Notes under the pieces: generated by a model
Seen by the model: the letters and a program-made list of their open reading frames with translations, nothing else
What the model was told of the DNA's origin: nothing
Databases searched by the model: none
Position numbers and translations under genes: made by a program
Shown here: one piece after another, positions 25,656-35,023 of the stretch
How positions within the stretch are numbered: position 1 is the first letter of the stretch
Layout: every line of letters begins with the position of its first letter
From: Chitinophaga deserti
GTDB lineage: Bacteria; Bacteroidota; Bacteroidia; Chitinophagales; Chitinophagaceae
Direction: 5' to 3'
DNA: 64,000 nucleotides
NCBI RefSeq assembly: GCF_003149455.1
Contig: NZ_QFFK01000002.1
Location: 682,001 to 746,000 of the forward strand

Positions 25656-28600
25656 ATGAAAAATCAAGTAAAGAAGAACGGCGGTCTGGCGTTTTCCCGG
25701 CATTTTACCCGTGAAGGCGTAAGTCCTTTCGATCAGTTCGAGTTTGACCTGCGTACCTCCGTAATCCGGAACCCGGGCGGAGATGTAGTTTTTGAAATGA
25801 ATAATGTGGAAGTTCCGAAGGGCTGGTCGCAGATCGCTACCGACATTCTGGCCCAGAAATACTTCCGGAAAGCCGGTGTCCCCCAGCCGGATGGTTCCTC
25901 CGGAAGGGAAACGTCCGTCCGCCAGGTAGTACACCGTATGGCGAATTGCTGGCGTGCCTGGGGCGAACGCTACGATTACTTCGCCAGCACAACCGATGCG
26001 CAGGTATTTTACGAAGAACTGGTGTATTGCATGCTTAACCAGGGCTGTGTGCCCAATTCCCCCCAATGGTTTAATACCGGCCTCCATGAAAGCTACGGCA
26101 TCAAAGGAAAGCCGCAGGGCCACTACTTCGTGGATCCCAAAACCGAAAAACTACAGAAATCCACCTCAGCATATGAACGCCCTCAGCCTCATGCCTGCTT
26201 TATCCTCAGTGTGGACGACGATCTGGTGAACGATGGTGGTATTATGGACCTCTGGGTTCGGGAAGCCCGCATATTCAAATACGGCTCGGGCGTAGGTACC
26301 AACTTCTCCCGCGTTCGGGGCGAAAACGAAAAGCTTGGCGGCGGGGGCAGCTCCTCAGGCCTCATGAGCTTCCTTAAAATAGGAGACCGCGCTGCCGGTG
26401 CCATCAAATCAGGCGGTACCACCCGCAGGGCTGCTAAAATGGTGTGCCTCGACCTCGACCACCCCGAAATCCTCCAGTTCATCAACTGGAAAGTGGAAGA
26501 AGAGAAAAAAGTAGGCGCCCTCATCAGCGCAGGCTATGCCTCCGATTATGAAGGCGAAGCCTACAAAACCGTTTCCGGCCAGAATTCCAATAACTCCGTC
26601 CGCATCCCCAACACCTTCTTCCGCGCCCTGGCGGCAGATGGCGACTGGGAACTGACGGCCCGTACTACCGGGAAAGTCATGAAAACAGTGAAGGCCAGCG
26701 ATTTATGGAATCAGATCGCCTATGCAGCCTGGCGTTGCGCCGACCCCGGCACCCAATACGATACCACAATCAACGAATGGCATACCTGCCCCCAGGGCGG
26801 CCGGATCAACGCATCCAACCCCTGCTCGGAATACATGTTCCTCGACAATACCGCCTGTAACCTCGCTTCCGTTAACCTGCGCCGCTTCTTTGATGAAGAC
26901 AGCAGCCAGTTCGATGTAAAAGGGTTTGAATACACCGTAAGGCTGTGGACCGTTGTACTGGAAGTTTCCGTACTGATGGCGCAGTTCCCTTCCCGCGAAG
27001 TGGCAGAGCTGAGCTACCAGTACCGCACGCTGGGGCTGGGATACGCTAACCTCGGCAGTATGCTCATGGTAAGCGGTATTCCCTACGACAGTGAAGAAGC
27101 ACGCGGCATTGCCGGCGCTATTACGGCGATTATGACCGGTGTTTCCTATAAAACCTCTGCGGAAATGGCCGGCCACCTCGGCGCTTTCCCTAAATACGCC
27201 GAAAATAAGGAAGACATGCTCCGCGTGATGCGCAATCACCGCGCTGCGGCGTATGATGCCCAGGAGGCTTACGAAGGAATTGAAATTCGTCCGCAGGGTA
27301 TTAACGCCCGCTACTGCCCGGATTACCTGCTGAAGGCAGCTACAAAGGCCTGGGATGATGCAGTGCAGCTGGGCGAGCAGTATGGTTACCGCAATGCGCA
27401 GGCAACGGTGATCGCTCCTACAGGTACCATCGGTCTCGTAATGGATTGCGATACTACCGGCGTGGAACCCGATTTTGCACTGGTGAAATTTAAAAAGCTC
27501 TCCGGTGGCGGTTACTTTAAAATCATCAACCAATCCATCCCCACTGCGCTGAAACACCTTGGTTATAAAGACAATGAGGTGAAAGCCATCGTGGATTACG
27601 CAAAAGGTTCAGGCAGCTTTAATGGTGCGCCTTATATCAATGCGCAGTCGCTCAGCGAAAAAGGATTTATCGCAGACGAACTGAAGAAACTCGATACCGC
27701 GGTGGTTTCCTCTTTCGATATCGCCTTCGTTTTCAATGTATATACACTCGGGGAAGAATGTCTGCAAAGACTGGGCTTCAAGCCGGAGCAGTACTTCAAT
27801 ATGGAGTTCAGCCTGCTGCATGAGCTGGGCTTTACCGATGAGCAGATCGAAGCTGCCAACGATTTCGTGTGCGGAACCATGACGGTGGAAGGTGCACCTT
27901 ATTTAAAGGACGCGCATCTCCCCGTATTCGATTGTGCAAATAAATGCGGTAAGAAAGGTGAGCGCTACATCCATCCTCACGGGCATATCCGGATGATGGC
28001 GGCTGCACAGCCTTTCATTTCCGGCGCTATTTCCAAAACCATCAACCTGCCCAATGAGGCTGTGGTGGATGAAATTGCGGATTCATATAAACTGAGCTGG
28101 GAACTGGGGCTTAAAGCCTGTGCGTTGTACAGAGATGGTTCCAAGCTGAGCCAGCCGCTGAGCAATAAGAGCGATAAAAAGAAGAAAACTGCAGAAGCAG
28201 AAGCACCGGCAGAAAACAGTGCGCAGATCATTGATATGAACCAGCTTACGATCGATGAGCTGCTGGAAGAGCTGAACAAGCGGATGACTGCCAGTACCGA
28301 TACTTCCCTGAAGCGCGCTCTTAGCCGCATCGTGGAACGTAAAACACTGCCAGCCAAGCGCCGCGGGTTTACACAGAAGGCGAAAGTGGGAGGACAGCCC
28401 ATCTTCGTACGCACAGGAGAATACAATGATGGTACGCTTGGCGAGATCTTTATTGACCTGGCGAAGGAAGGTTCCACTTTGCGCAGCCTCATGAACTGTT
28501 TCGCGATAGCAGTGAGTGTGGGCCTGCAGTATGGTGTGCCGCTGGAAGAGTTTGTTGACAAGTTCGTATTTACAAGATTCGAACCTGCGGGCATGGTGGA

Positions 28601-28985
28601 CCATCCTAATATCAGATCCGCTACTTCGCTGATCGATTATATTTTCCGTGTATTGGGATATGAATATCTCGGCCGTACAGATCTGGTGCACATCCTGGAA
28701 GCGCCCGGCAATACCGGGGAAGATGAGTGGGATGAAACGCCTGCGCCTGCGGTAAAGCCAGCTTTATCCAACGTTAGGATTGTAGGCGGTAAAGCAGAAG
28801 TACCCGGTCAGAAAGCTGTAAAACCGCAATCAGTGAATGCTGCAGGAGGGGAAAGCGGCACGCAGGAATACATGCGTACCATGCAGAGTGATGCGCCTGC
28901 GTGCAACACCTGCGGGCATATAACTGTTCGCTCCGGCACATGCTACAAATGCCTGAATTGCGGAAATAGCATGGGTTGTAGCTGA
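25656..28985 (+). CDS. nrdJ: Vitamin B12-dependent (class II) ribonucleotide reductase
   Basis: 1109 aa. It reduces ribonucleotides to deoxyribonucleotides using adenosylcobalamin to make the thiyl radical, independent of oxygen. Barrel motifs: [13 protein letters not shown] region, [16 protein letters not shown] with the active-site NxCxE, and [22 protein letters not shown]. After an acidic/lysine linker (about 840-870) come the NrdJ C-terminal domain and a tail with two CxxC pairs ([14 protein letters not shown]) plus a final MGCS, which supplies the redox/zinc cysteines. No NrdR box was recognised upstream. Goes functionally with the B12 riboswitch at 54894-55072. Confidence 0.96.
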   Translation: MKNQVKKNGGLAFSRHFTREGVSPFDQFEFDLRTSVIRNPGGDVVFEMNNVEVPKGWSQIATDILAQKYFRKAGVPQPDGSSGRETSVRQVVHRMANCWRAWGERYDYFASTTDAQVFYEELVYCMLNQGCVPNSPQWFNTGLHESYGIKGKPQGHYFVDPKTEKLQKSTSAYERPQPHACFILSVDDDLVNDGGIMDLWVREARIFKYGSGVGTNFSRVRGENEKLGGGGSSSGLMSFLKIGDRAAGAIKSGGTTRRAAKMVCLDLDHPEILQFINWKVEEEKKVGALISAGYASDYEGEAYKTVSGQNSNNSVRIPNTFFRALAADGDWELTARTTGKVMKTVKASDLWNQIAYAAWRCADPGTQYDTTINEWHTCPQGGRINASNPCSEYMFLDNTACNLASVNLRRFFDEDSSQFDVKGFEYTVRLWTVVLEVSVLMAQFPSREVAELSYQYRTLGLGYANLGSMLMVSGIPYDSEEARGIAGAITAIMTGVSYKTSAEMAGHLGAFPKYAENKEDMLRVMRNHRAAAYDAQEAYEGIEIRPQGINARYCPDYLLKAATKAWDDAVQLGEQYGYRNAQATVIAPTGTIGLVMDCDTTGVEPDFALVKFKKLSGGGYFKIINQSIPTALKHLGYKDNEVKAIVDYAKGSGSFNGAPYINAQSLSEKGFIADELKKLDTAVVSSFDIAFVFNVYTLGEECLQRLGFKPEQYFNMEFSLLHELGFTDEQIEAANDFVCGTMTVEGAPYLKDAHLPVFDCANKCGKKGERYIHPHGHIRMMAAAQPFISGAISKTINLPNEAVVDEIADSYKLSWELGLKACALYRDGSKLSQPLSNKSDKKKKTAEAEAPAENSAQIIDMNQLTIDELLEELNKRMTASTDTSLKRALSRIVERKTLPAKRRGFTQKAKVGGQPIFVRTGEYNDGTLGEIFIDLAKEGSTLRSLMNCFAIAVSVGLQYGVPLEEFVDKFVFTRFEPAGMVDHPNIRSATSLIDYIFRVLGYEYLGRTDLVHILEAPGNTGEDEWDETPAPAVKPALSNVRIVGGKAEVPGQKAVKPQSVNAAGGESGTQEYMRTMQSDAPACNTCGHITVRSGTCYKCLNCGNSMGCS

Positions 28986-29190
28986 TTTATTTATGATCAT
29001 TTAACAAGTATGCGATGTTCAGAGAAATGGAGATGATTGACGAAAACAGCCATGGTGCAGTGTTTGAGAAGTAAAAAGAATGTGGATGCTTTGTTAATTA
29101 TTTGTTATTCACCTCTTAAAATTTCAAATAAAGTTAACATCGATATACCTTTGTATACAAATAGGGTTTTCATAGGATAGTAACAAATTG

Positions 29191-29217
29191 AGGGCGCTTT
29201 TCTAAGTGCCCTTTTTC
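29191..29217 (+). terminator. Intrinsic terminator downstream of nrdJ
   Basis: AGGGCGCTT (29191-29199), loop TTCT, AAGTGCCCT (29204-29212) with one G-T pair, then TTTTTC. It is 206 bases past the nrdJ stop. A TACCTTTG -7-like box at about 29147-29154 could alternatively make it the end of a very short transcript. Confidence 0.75.
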
Positions 29218-29755
29218 TTTTCAAACCCTTGAAGGCGGCGGTTTTCAAAACTGCCTGATATTTCTCTCTTCTTTCCGTTTTTTCATACTTTTTTACTGCG
29301 TTCATTGCATTTTTTGTGATAGAAAATGCGCGCACCTATATTTTATCCGTTCAGTTTACATTCAACTTCCCATCATATCGTTTCGGTTGAAACTTTGCTG
29401 CACTATTGCAGCAGTCATATGAAACTACTAACCGGTTTAATCCCTTTAACATCAAAAAAATAAAGTCCGTCTCTGGGAATGAGATGGTTGCGCTTGATAA
29501 TTTGAAGCGTTTGCAGATTACCCCGTAAATACTACTCCCTCACTTTACATATGTAAGTTTTTACCTGATGAACTGAATACAGGGATTTTAGCGGGAAGCA
29601 TACCCGCTCATTAACAATTGCGGAACGGCAGCAAAACCGTTTTTGTCCAGCCGTTGAAAATTTCTTGAATTTTCTTTAAAAAACGGGGTCTCAATTTCAA
29701 ATTATTCATTTTTTAGCCGCTTTATTGCTCAAATCGAATATTAAAAAGAAACCGA

Positions 29756-29784
29756 TTGTAGTTATTTAATTTATTTTATATTTG
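29756..29784 (+). promoter_or_regulatory. Bacteroidota-type promoter before the candidate small RNA
   Basis: TTG at 29756-29758, an 18-base spacer, and TATATTTG at 29777-29784 (consensus TAnnTTTG). The spacing is identical to the acpP promoter. Predicted transcription start near 29790. Confidence 0.7.
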
Positions 29785-29789
29785 TTAAA

Positions 29790-29911
29790 GTATTAATTTT
29801 TTATATGGTTACTGTCCTATGAAAAACCAAATATTCCTACACCGCGAGAATCTTCTTGCACAGTAAATGACTCTCGAAAGCAATGGATTTTTCCATTGCT
29901 TTTGTTTTTTT
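29790..29911 (+). ncRNA. Candidate small RNA (about 120 nt)
   Basis: Bounded by a consensus promoter and a strong intrinsic terminator: AAAGCAATGGA (29877-29887), loop TTTT, TCCATTGCTTT (29892-29902), then a run of T to 29911. A CGAGA/TCTCG pairing sits between. It includes a 15-codon open frame (29819-29866, MKNQIFLHRENLLAQ), so a leader peptide or microprotein is an alternative reading. It does not match 6S, SRP, tmRNA or RNase P features that I know. No coding gene follows before the minus-strand gene at 30921, so this is not a simple mRNA leader. Confidence 0.5.
29877..29911 (+). terminator. Terminator of the candidate small RNA
   Basis: 11-bp perfect stem with a T4 loop and a seven-base T-run after a short spacer. 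Confidence 0.88.
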
Positions 29912-29964
29912 AGCCGGTTGAGAACCGGTAAGTAATCAGAAAACAGGGGAAATTAGCCGGATAA

Positions 29965-30008
29965 AGAAGGCTTAAAGCAGGTTTAAAGAAGGGTTAAAGT
30001 ATACTTAA
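29965..30008. repeat. Four tandem copies of a second 11-bp repeat
   Basis: Units AGAAGGCTTAA, AGCAGGTTTAA, AGAAGGGTTAA and AGTATACTTAA. Same period as the array at 4939-5048 but a different core sequence; also intergenic. Confidence 0.75.
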
Positions 30009-30150
30009 TGTATATAAACAGGGCCCAAACCCAATACTGTAAAGGATAAGTAGCCAAATATGTACTATATAGTACCATTACAGCACTGTTACAGTATGTA
30101 TTCCTTAAGTTTTCAGTTAATAAGCGTGAAGCGGGGATTACCCCCGGTCA

Positions 30151-30921
30151 TTAATTGCAGGGATGCAGCTCCCGGAAGTGAAAACGGGTATCCCAGGTTT
30201 GGGTATCGTCCTTAAAGCAGTCCTTTTTAAAGCAATCATCTCCTTCCTCCTCATCCTTATAGCAATTTGTTCCCTGGTTACCGGCAGGCGTATAGGTGCG
30301 CGTTGTTACTTCCCCGGGCGTGAATCTTACAGGAGAACTGAATATGGGGCCATCGTATACGAAACTGTGGAACTCCCCGTTTTCGCCGCAGGGGTCTACC
30401 CCGGCGGGGAGATCAGCCAGGAAGGAAGCATCCAGCTCCCGGCCGGCAAATGACGCGGGTAAGTAGCGGTCGTTCACACAAACGATTATAGCCTTAAAGC
30501 CTGCAGCAATAAAATCCCTCACCAGTTCGGCACTATCCCGCTTCCAGAGCGGGAAAATGCCTTCCATCCCCACTTTGGCCAGCTGGGTTTCCCGGTAAGC
30601 CCGCAGATCTTCAAGGAAAATATCCCCGAAAACGGCCTTGTCGATCCCATCGGCCCTGTAAGCTTCCAGGGCTTCGGTCATAATGCGGTTATAATCTTCC
30701 ATGGAAGCGTTCTCCGGAAGGTATGCCTTTCGCAAAGGGAGGCCCGTGAGGCGCGCCTGCTCGTCCAGCAGTACTTCCTGCACACCGTGCATTGAAACCC
30801 GGCGAAAGGCCTCACTAAGGGTCGTAAAAAGCCCGCGTACATTTACGCCGCCCTGCTGTTGCAATTGCCAGAGGGCAAAAGATGCGTCTTTCCCCCCGCT
30901 CCAGTTGAGATATGCTTCCAT
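30151..30921 (-). CDS. Dph6-like ATP pyrophosphatase (diphthine-ammonia-ligase family, bacterial)
   Basis: 256 aa. Adenine-nucleotide alpha-hydrolase fold: the PP-loop SGGKD at 8-12, GDIFLEDLRAYRE near 99-111, and the family's GENGEFHSFVYDGP at 179-192. In eukaryotes and archaea Dph6 completes diphthamide on EF2; bacteria lack diphthamide, so the bacterial substrate is unknown. Odd feature: residues about 212-242 form a Cys/Asp/Glu/Lys-rich stretch (NCYKDEEEGDDCFKKDCF) not expected in the family, encoded by short repeated DNA (TTAAAGCA motifs), followed by the normal final strand. It could bind metal or be recent expansion. Confidence 0.85.
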   Translation of the reverse strand: MEAYLNWSGGKDASFALWQLQQQGGVNVRGLFTTLSEAFRRVSMHGVQEVLLDEQARLTGLPLRKAYLPENASMEDYNRIMTEALEAYRADGIDKAVFGDIFLEDLRAYRETQLAKVGMEGIFPLWKRDSAELVRDFIAAGFKAIIVCVNDRYLPASFAGRELDASFLADLPAGVDPCGENGEFHSFVYDGPIFSSPVRFTPGEVTTRTYTPAGNQGTNCYKDEEEGDDCFKKDCFKDDTQTWDTRFHFRELHPCN

Positions 30922-31000
30922 GTTAACGTAAAATTATTCATTTTCCGGCGCATATGCTGGTTGCAGCCGTTATATTTGAATGCCTAAACCAGGATATCCC

Positions 31001-32347
31001 ATGCGTACCATCCCCTGTATTATCCTCGCTATCCTTCTTTCCTTTTCCGCTGCCACCGCCCAAAAGAATGAACTTGTATCCGGCCCCATGACCGGTGCAG
31101 TTGAATTGCGCGATGCCATCATCTGGGCAGCAGTATCCCCGTCCGTGAAGCAGGCTGCCATACGCTACTGGCCGGAGGGGAAACCCGGCAATGCTAAAAT
31201 GGTGGTATATACCGGTAAGCTGGGTGAATTATACAATCCGCTGAAAATCAATCTTGTCAATCTCGATCCGGGTACAGTGTATAACTATGAGGTACTGCTC
31301 AATAAGGTTTCCGTAAAGAAATCTGCTTTCAAAACGAAAACCCTCTGGCAATACCGCATGCCCGCTCCGGATTTTACTTTCCTCACCGGATCCTGTGCAT
31401 ATTTCAATGAAGAAGGGTTCGACCGGCCGGGTAAACCCTATGGGAAGGATTCTTCCATCTTCCTCACCATGGCGGAAGAAAAGGCGGATTTTATGCTTTG
31501 GCTGGGCGATAACTGGTACACCCGGGAAGTGGATTACAGTTCTGCCTCCGGACTGTTATATCGCGCCCATCGCGACCGCTCGTTGCCCGTATTGCAACCC
31601 TTACTGTCTGCCATGCCGCATTACGCCATCTGGGACGATCACGATTTTGGACCCAACGATGCCAGCAAGGCCTACATTTTCAGGGAAGAAAGCCGCGAGG
31701 TATTCCGGAATTTCTGGCCCAATCCCACCTTCGGGCAGGAAGGCAAAGGCATTTATACCCAGTTCAGCTTCAGCGATGTAGACTTCTTTTTGCTCGATGG
31801 CCGCTATTTTTCCAGCGGCTCGAGGATGCCGGATAGTATTGGGGGGAAGCCCAATGCAGAAAAGAAGATGTATGGCGATGCACAAATGGAATGGCTCCGC
31901 AACGCACTGTTGCAAAGCAATGCCCGCTTTAAAGTGATTGCCACTGGCAGCCAGGCGCTGAATACCTACTCCCGTTGGGATAGTTTTCATCACTTCCCGG
32001 TTGAATATCATTCATTTATGGATTGGCTCAATGAGGTAAACATCCCCGGCATCGTGTTCCTGACCGGAGACAGGCATCATTCTGAAGTGATCCGGCTGAA
32101 CCGGAAAGACAATTACCCCCTGTATGACATTACCAATTCACCGCTATCCTCGGGTGAGGCGGCTCCCTCGGGAGCGGAAGTAAACAGTACGATCCGGGTA
32201 CCGGGAACGCTGGTGGTAACGCAGAACTATAGCAGAATCAGGGTGTTAGGTCCGCAGAACGACAGGAAGATGCAGGTGGAGTTTGTGGACAGGGGCGGGC
32301 AGGTGCTGGGTAAATTCGAGGTTTCGGCAAAAGATCTTAAAAAATAA
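31001..32347 (+). CDS. PhoD-like secreted alkaline phosphatase/phosphodiesterase
   Basis: 448 aa from ATG 31001, which begins a clean signal peptide (MRTIPCIILAILLSFSAATAQ). The in-frame ATG at 30980 sits directly behind TATATTTG (30971-30978), a probable -7 element, so it is likely untranscribed leader. Catalytic metallophosphatase segments: TGSCAYFNEEG, WLGDNWYTREVD, WDDHDFGPND and TGDRHHSEV. The N-terminal fibronectin-like domain of PhoD is present at about 25-120. PhoD enzymes hydrolyse phosphate mono- or diesters in the periplasm or outside the cell. Confidence 0.9.
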   Translation: MRTIPCIILAILLSFSAATAQKNELVSGPMTGAVELRDAIIWAAVSPSVKQAAIRYWPEGKPGNAKMVVYTGKLGELYNPLKINLVNLDPGTVYNYEVLLNKVSVKKSAFKTKTLWQYRMPAPDFTFLTGSCAYFNEEGFDRPGKPYGKDSSIFLTMAEEKADFMLWLGDNWYTREVDYSSASGLLYRAHRDRSLPVLQPLLSAMPHYAIWDDHDFGPNDASKAYIFREESREVFRNFWPNPTFGQEGKGIYTQFSFSDVDFFLLDGRYFSSGSRMPDSIGGKPNAEKKMYGDAQMEWLRNALLQSNARFKVIATGSQALNTYSRWDSFHHFPVEYHSFMDWLNEVNIPGIVFLTGDRHHSEVIRLNRKDNYPLYDITNSPLSSGEAAPSGAEVNSTIRVPGTLVVTQNYSRIRVLGPQNDRKMQVEFVDRGGQVLGKFEVSAKDLKK

Positions 32348-32514
32348 TATGCAAAGGCTGCAACTTTTCCAGTGGCGGGTCGTCTTTTTGATACAGGCCC
32401 CGGGTCGTTGATGGCACCACAAGTGCTGTTGGTACCTTAAAAGTACGGTTTCGTCAAAAGGGGTTTTATTATAAGAGTTATTTTGTATTTTTAGGTCATT
32501 AAACTATTACCCTT

Positions 32515-33012
32515 ATGAAAAAGCTGTTGTTTTTGTTGGCATTGGTAACGGCTGCTTCCACTGCAGCGTCTGCCCACAACGGCGATAAGACTACGAATAA
32601 CGGCGACAAGACCGATAAAGGGGACAAGGGAACTACCACCGTCACCAAAGCCAGGGCTACTAACCGGCTCGAGGAAATTCTGTGGACGGTACCGCAATCC
32701 AAAGTGGAAAAAGTGGATGAAGCGGATATGCAGAAAGCCATGGTAGATCTTTACAAATGGTATTTACAGAACGAAACCCGCATACAAAACGATCCTTCCA
32801 TGAAGCTGGAAGCAAAGGATCAGATTGTGGCACCTTTTAAGGTTGACCCGAAAGTTTTGCAACAATACATGCAATTCATCAAGAAAAACTTCCCCGGTCT
32901 TAATGAAGACGACCTGAGCGACAAGCGCACGGCATCCAAAACCCGCAAAACCGCGCCTGTATCCACTTGCGACGATCTCGACGCACCAATGCCATTGACA
33001 GCTTCGAAATAA
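32515..33012 (+). CDS. Small secreted hypothetical protein
   Basis: 165 aa. Signal peptide MKKLLFLLALVTAASTAASA, then a low-complexity Asn/Gly/Asp/Lys/Thr segment with repeated NGDK or KGDK units (about 22-45), and a helical region (about 50-140) that I do not recognise. Periplasmic or exported. The YcxB-like gene follows after 17 bases, so they may be one transcript. Confidence 0.7.
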   Translation: MKKLLFLLALVTAASTAASAHNGDKTTNNGDKTDKGDKGTTTVTKARATNRLEEILWTVPQSKVEKVDEADMQKAMVDLYKWYLQNETRIQNDPSMKLEAKDQIVAPFKVDPKVLQQYMQFIKKNFPGLNEDDLSDKRTASKTRKTAPVSTCDDLDAPMPLTASK

Positions 33013-33029
33013 TTTCGTAAGTTCGTTTA

Positions 33030-33530
33030 ATGCATTTGCTCCAGTTTACGTACAAAAAGGAAGAAGTCATTAATGCATTACGGTTCCATTTCCTGCGCAG
33101 GGGCGAAATCAGGGTTTTTCGCAATACCCTGATCATTTTGCTATTGGCCACCGTGATTGGCTACGTATTCCGTGTGGTGAATTTTAATGCCATGCTGGGC
33201 ATTGTAGTGATGATGGTTATCCTGGGCTGGGCCTTCTGGTACCTGCTGCCCGTTTCCACTTACAACAAAGCCGCCACTTTCCGGGACAGTATCCGTTTGC
33301 GTTATAACGACGAAGGCATGGCTATTTATACCGGCCAGGGCGAACGCAGTATGTCGTGGCGCAACTTCAGCCAGATCGTGGAAACACAGTCTTTCTTCTT
33401 TCTCTACCGCGATAAACGCACTTTCTTTCTCATCCCTACCAGTGCATTCGAAAACGACGAAGCCCGTTCCCAATTCAGCGAGCTCATGCAGCGTACGTTT
33501 TCTGACTACAGGCGTAAGTTAAACCGCTGA
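33030..33530 (+). CDS. YcxB-like membrane protein
   Basis: 166 aa. Two membrane helices at about 30-75 (TLIILLLATVIGYVF and MLGIVVMMVILGWAFWYLLP), followed by a YcxB-type C-terminal domain with YNDEGMAIYTGQGERSMSWRNFSQIVE and FFLIPTSAF. The family has no known function. It ends next to a convergent GNAT gene with no gap. Confidence 0.82.
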   Translation: MHLLQFTYKKEEVINALRFHFLRRGEIRVFRNTLIILLLATVIGYVFRVVNFNAMLGIVVMMVILGWAFWYLLPVSTYNKAATFRDSIRLRYNDEGMAIYTGQGERSMSWRNFSQIVETQSFFFLYRDKRTFFLIPTSAFENDEARSQFSELMQRTFSDYRRKLNR

Positions 33531-33962
33531 TCATAGTTTTACGAACATCTCTACATGATCGATTCCCACTTCGGTGAACATTTCCCCTCGTACGGAATAG
33601 CCGTTTTTTTCATAGAACGGCCGTGCTGCTTCCCGGGCATGCATCATTAATTCGGAAAATCCCTCCTTCCGCGCCTGCTCTTCCGCAAAGCGCAGCACTT
33701 TACTGCCGGTGCCTTTCCCCTGCTGATCATCATCCACGGCCATCTGCCGCAGTTGTACCGTAGTATCGCTTACCGGGGTGAGGATGCAACAGCCTGTTAT
33801 GCGGTTGTTGTCGAAACAGCCAATGAGTATATCGTTGACCTCCTGCTGCAGGTACGCTGCTGAGAACGTGAGCCCCAGCGGGCGGCGGAGCATCTTATCG
33901 CGCAGGGCTACCATATCGTGATAGTCGCAGCTGCCATATTCTATGAGGCGGATGTCGGGCAT
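33531..33962 (-). CDS. GNAT family N-acetyltransferase
   Basis: 143 aa from ATG 33962; an ATG further up at 34091 lies within the preceding gene and is rejected. Acetyl-CoA-binding motif QGKGTGSKVL follows LRQMAVDDD; the C-terminus has ARPFYEKNGYSV, typical of GNAT. Resembles the ElaA/YjcF-like small GNATs; substrate unknown. It follows the PRPP-synthetase-like gene after 23 bases on the same strand. Confidence 0.9.
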   Translation of the reverse strand: MPDIRLIEYGSCDYHDMVALRDKMLRRPLGLTFSAAYLQQEVNDILIGCFDNNRITGCCILTPVSDTTVQLRQMAVDDDQQGKGTGSKVLRFAEEQARKEGFSELMMHAREAARPFYEKNGYSVRGEMFTEVGIDHVEMFVKL

Positions 33963-33985
33963 GCAATAAAGGTTAGTGGTTTGGA

Positions 33986-34918
33986 TTAAACAGGCAAACT
34001 GTCGAAATAATCGAAAATCACCGGCGCTATGGATCTTACTTCCAGTAACGGATCGTTGATTTCCAGTGCATTGGGGTGCGTATCTGTACAAATGAGCTTT
34101 TCTACCAAACCACAGTCGCGGATACGGCCGAAGCCATTACCGGCGAAAATACCGTGGGTAGTAATAACCCCGATAGCGGAGGCACCGGCCTGTTTATACG
34201 CCTCGGCGGCATTGATGAGCGAGCCGCCGGTACGGATCATATCGTCGTATATAATCACCAGCGTGTCCTGCACATTGGCGCTGATGGCGGTAACATGTGT
34301 TTCTTCGCCCGACAGTCTTTTCTTGAAAACAAAGGCTGCCTGCACGTTTAAGTCATTTGCCAGTGATTCTACCCATTTGGCCCGGCCGGAGTCTGTGCTG
34401 GCCAGTACAAACGGCCTGCCTGCGGCTATATCCAGCGCTGCCTGCTGCACGATGGCTTTGCCATACAGGTGTACGGGGCGCACATTGTTCTCAAAATAAT
34501 AGGAAATACCATCTACATGCAGGTCTATCAGGATAACCCGGATGCCCATGGATGTGGCGGGTAGTGCGGAAAGCAAAGTGGCCCGGGTTTTGGCTTTCAC
34601 TATTTCCCCGTACTGCACGGCTCTTTCTATGGTGGAATAGCCATAGTAGGGAATAACGAGGTTCACACACAGGGCGCCGTACTGGATGCAGCCGTTGGCG
34701 ATATCGAACAGCTCGAGGGTTTCCTTATCATCGATAGTGCCCCCGATGAGCACTACCTCTTTCCCGGTAACGGTAGAGGTTATACGATGGTAGTGCTCTC
34801 CGTCAGGGAAATCGCGGATGGAAAGGAGCCCCGGCTCCCAGGTATCCGGTGCTATGGCAAGGAGGCGCTCCTTCAGATATTGGTACCTTTGTGTGGAAAA
34901 GATGATTTTACGGGCCAT
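33986..34918 (-). CDS. Ribose-phosphate-pyrophosphokinase-like protein, atypical
   Basis: 310 aa, the normal length for PRPP synthetase. Two phosphoribosyltransferase-like domains: DFPDGEHYHRI near 37-47, VIPYYGYS in the first domain and the PRPP-binding loop IIYDDMIRTGGSLINAA in the second. The flexible catalytic loop after PYYGY, which in standard enzymes contains RQDRK, reads STIERAVQYGE; the catalytic Arg/Gln pair is missing. The Lys-Arg loop of the second domain reads VFKKRLSGEE, so that half is well kept. It is probably a divergent paralogue rather than the housekeeping Prs; it could use another sugar phosphate or be regulatory. Confidence 0.85.
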   Translation of the reverse strand: MARKIIFSTQRYQYLKERLLAIAPDTWEPGLLSIRDFPDGEHYHRITSTVTGKEVVLIGGTIDDKETLELFDIANGCIQYGALCVNLVIPYYGYSTIERAVQYGEIVKAKTRATLLSALPATSMGIRVILIDLHVDGISYYFENNVRPVHLYGKAIVQQAALDIAAGRPFVLASTDSGRAKWVESLANDLNVQAAFVFKKRLSGEETHVTAISANVQDTLVIIYDDMIRTGGSLINAAEAYKQAGASAIGVITTHGIFAGNGFGRIRDCGLVEKLICTDTHPNALEINDPLLEVRSIAPVIFDYFDSLPV

Positions 34919-35023
34919 GGCTTGAATTTCAGGAGTTTCCCGAAATTATGCCAAAAGCGTCAGGCTTATCAATTATTTTTAACGTTTCATTTGGCCCCGG
35001 AACGTTAAATTTGAGAGCATAGT

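Larger units (their letters stand above)
28986..30150. other. 1.17-kb gene-free stretch
   Basis: AT-rich and without a convincing protein gene on either strand, unusual in a window this dense. It holds a terminator (29191-29217), a dyad TGCTGCA-CTAT-TGCAGCA (29396-29413) followed by a 14-codon open frame (ATG 29419), a promoter plus candidate small RNA (29756-29911) and an 11-bp repeat (29965-30008), each listed or discussed separately. Confidence 0.7.

Noticed and set aside
29105-29335. A 76-codon minus-strand frame (Lys/Arg-rich)
   Set aside because: It overlaps the nrdJ terminator and is low in complexity; more likely AT-rich intergenic sequence.
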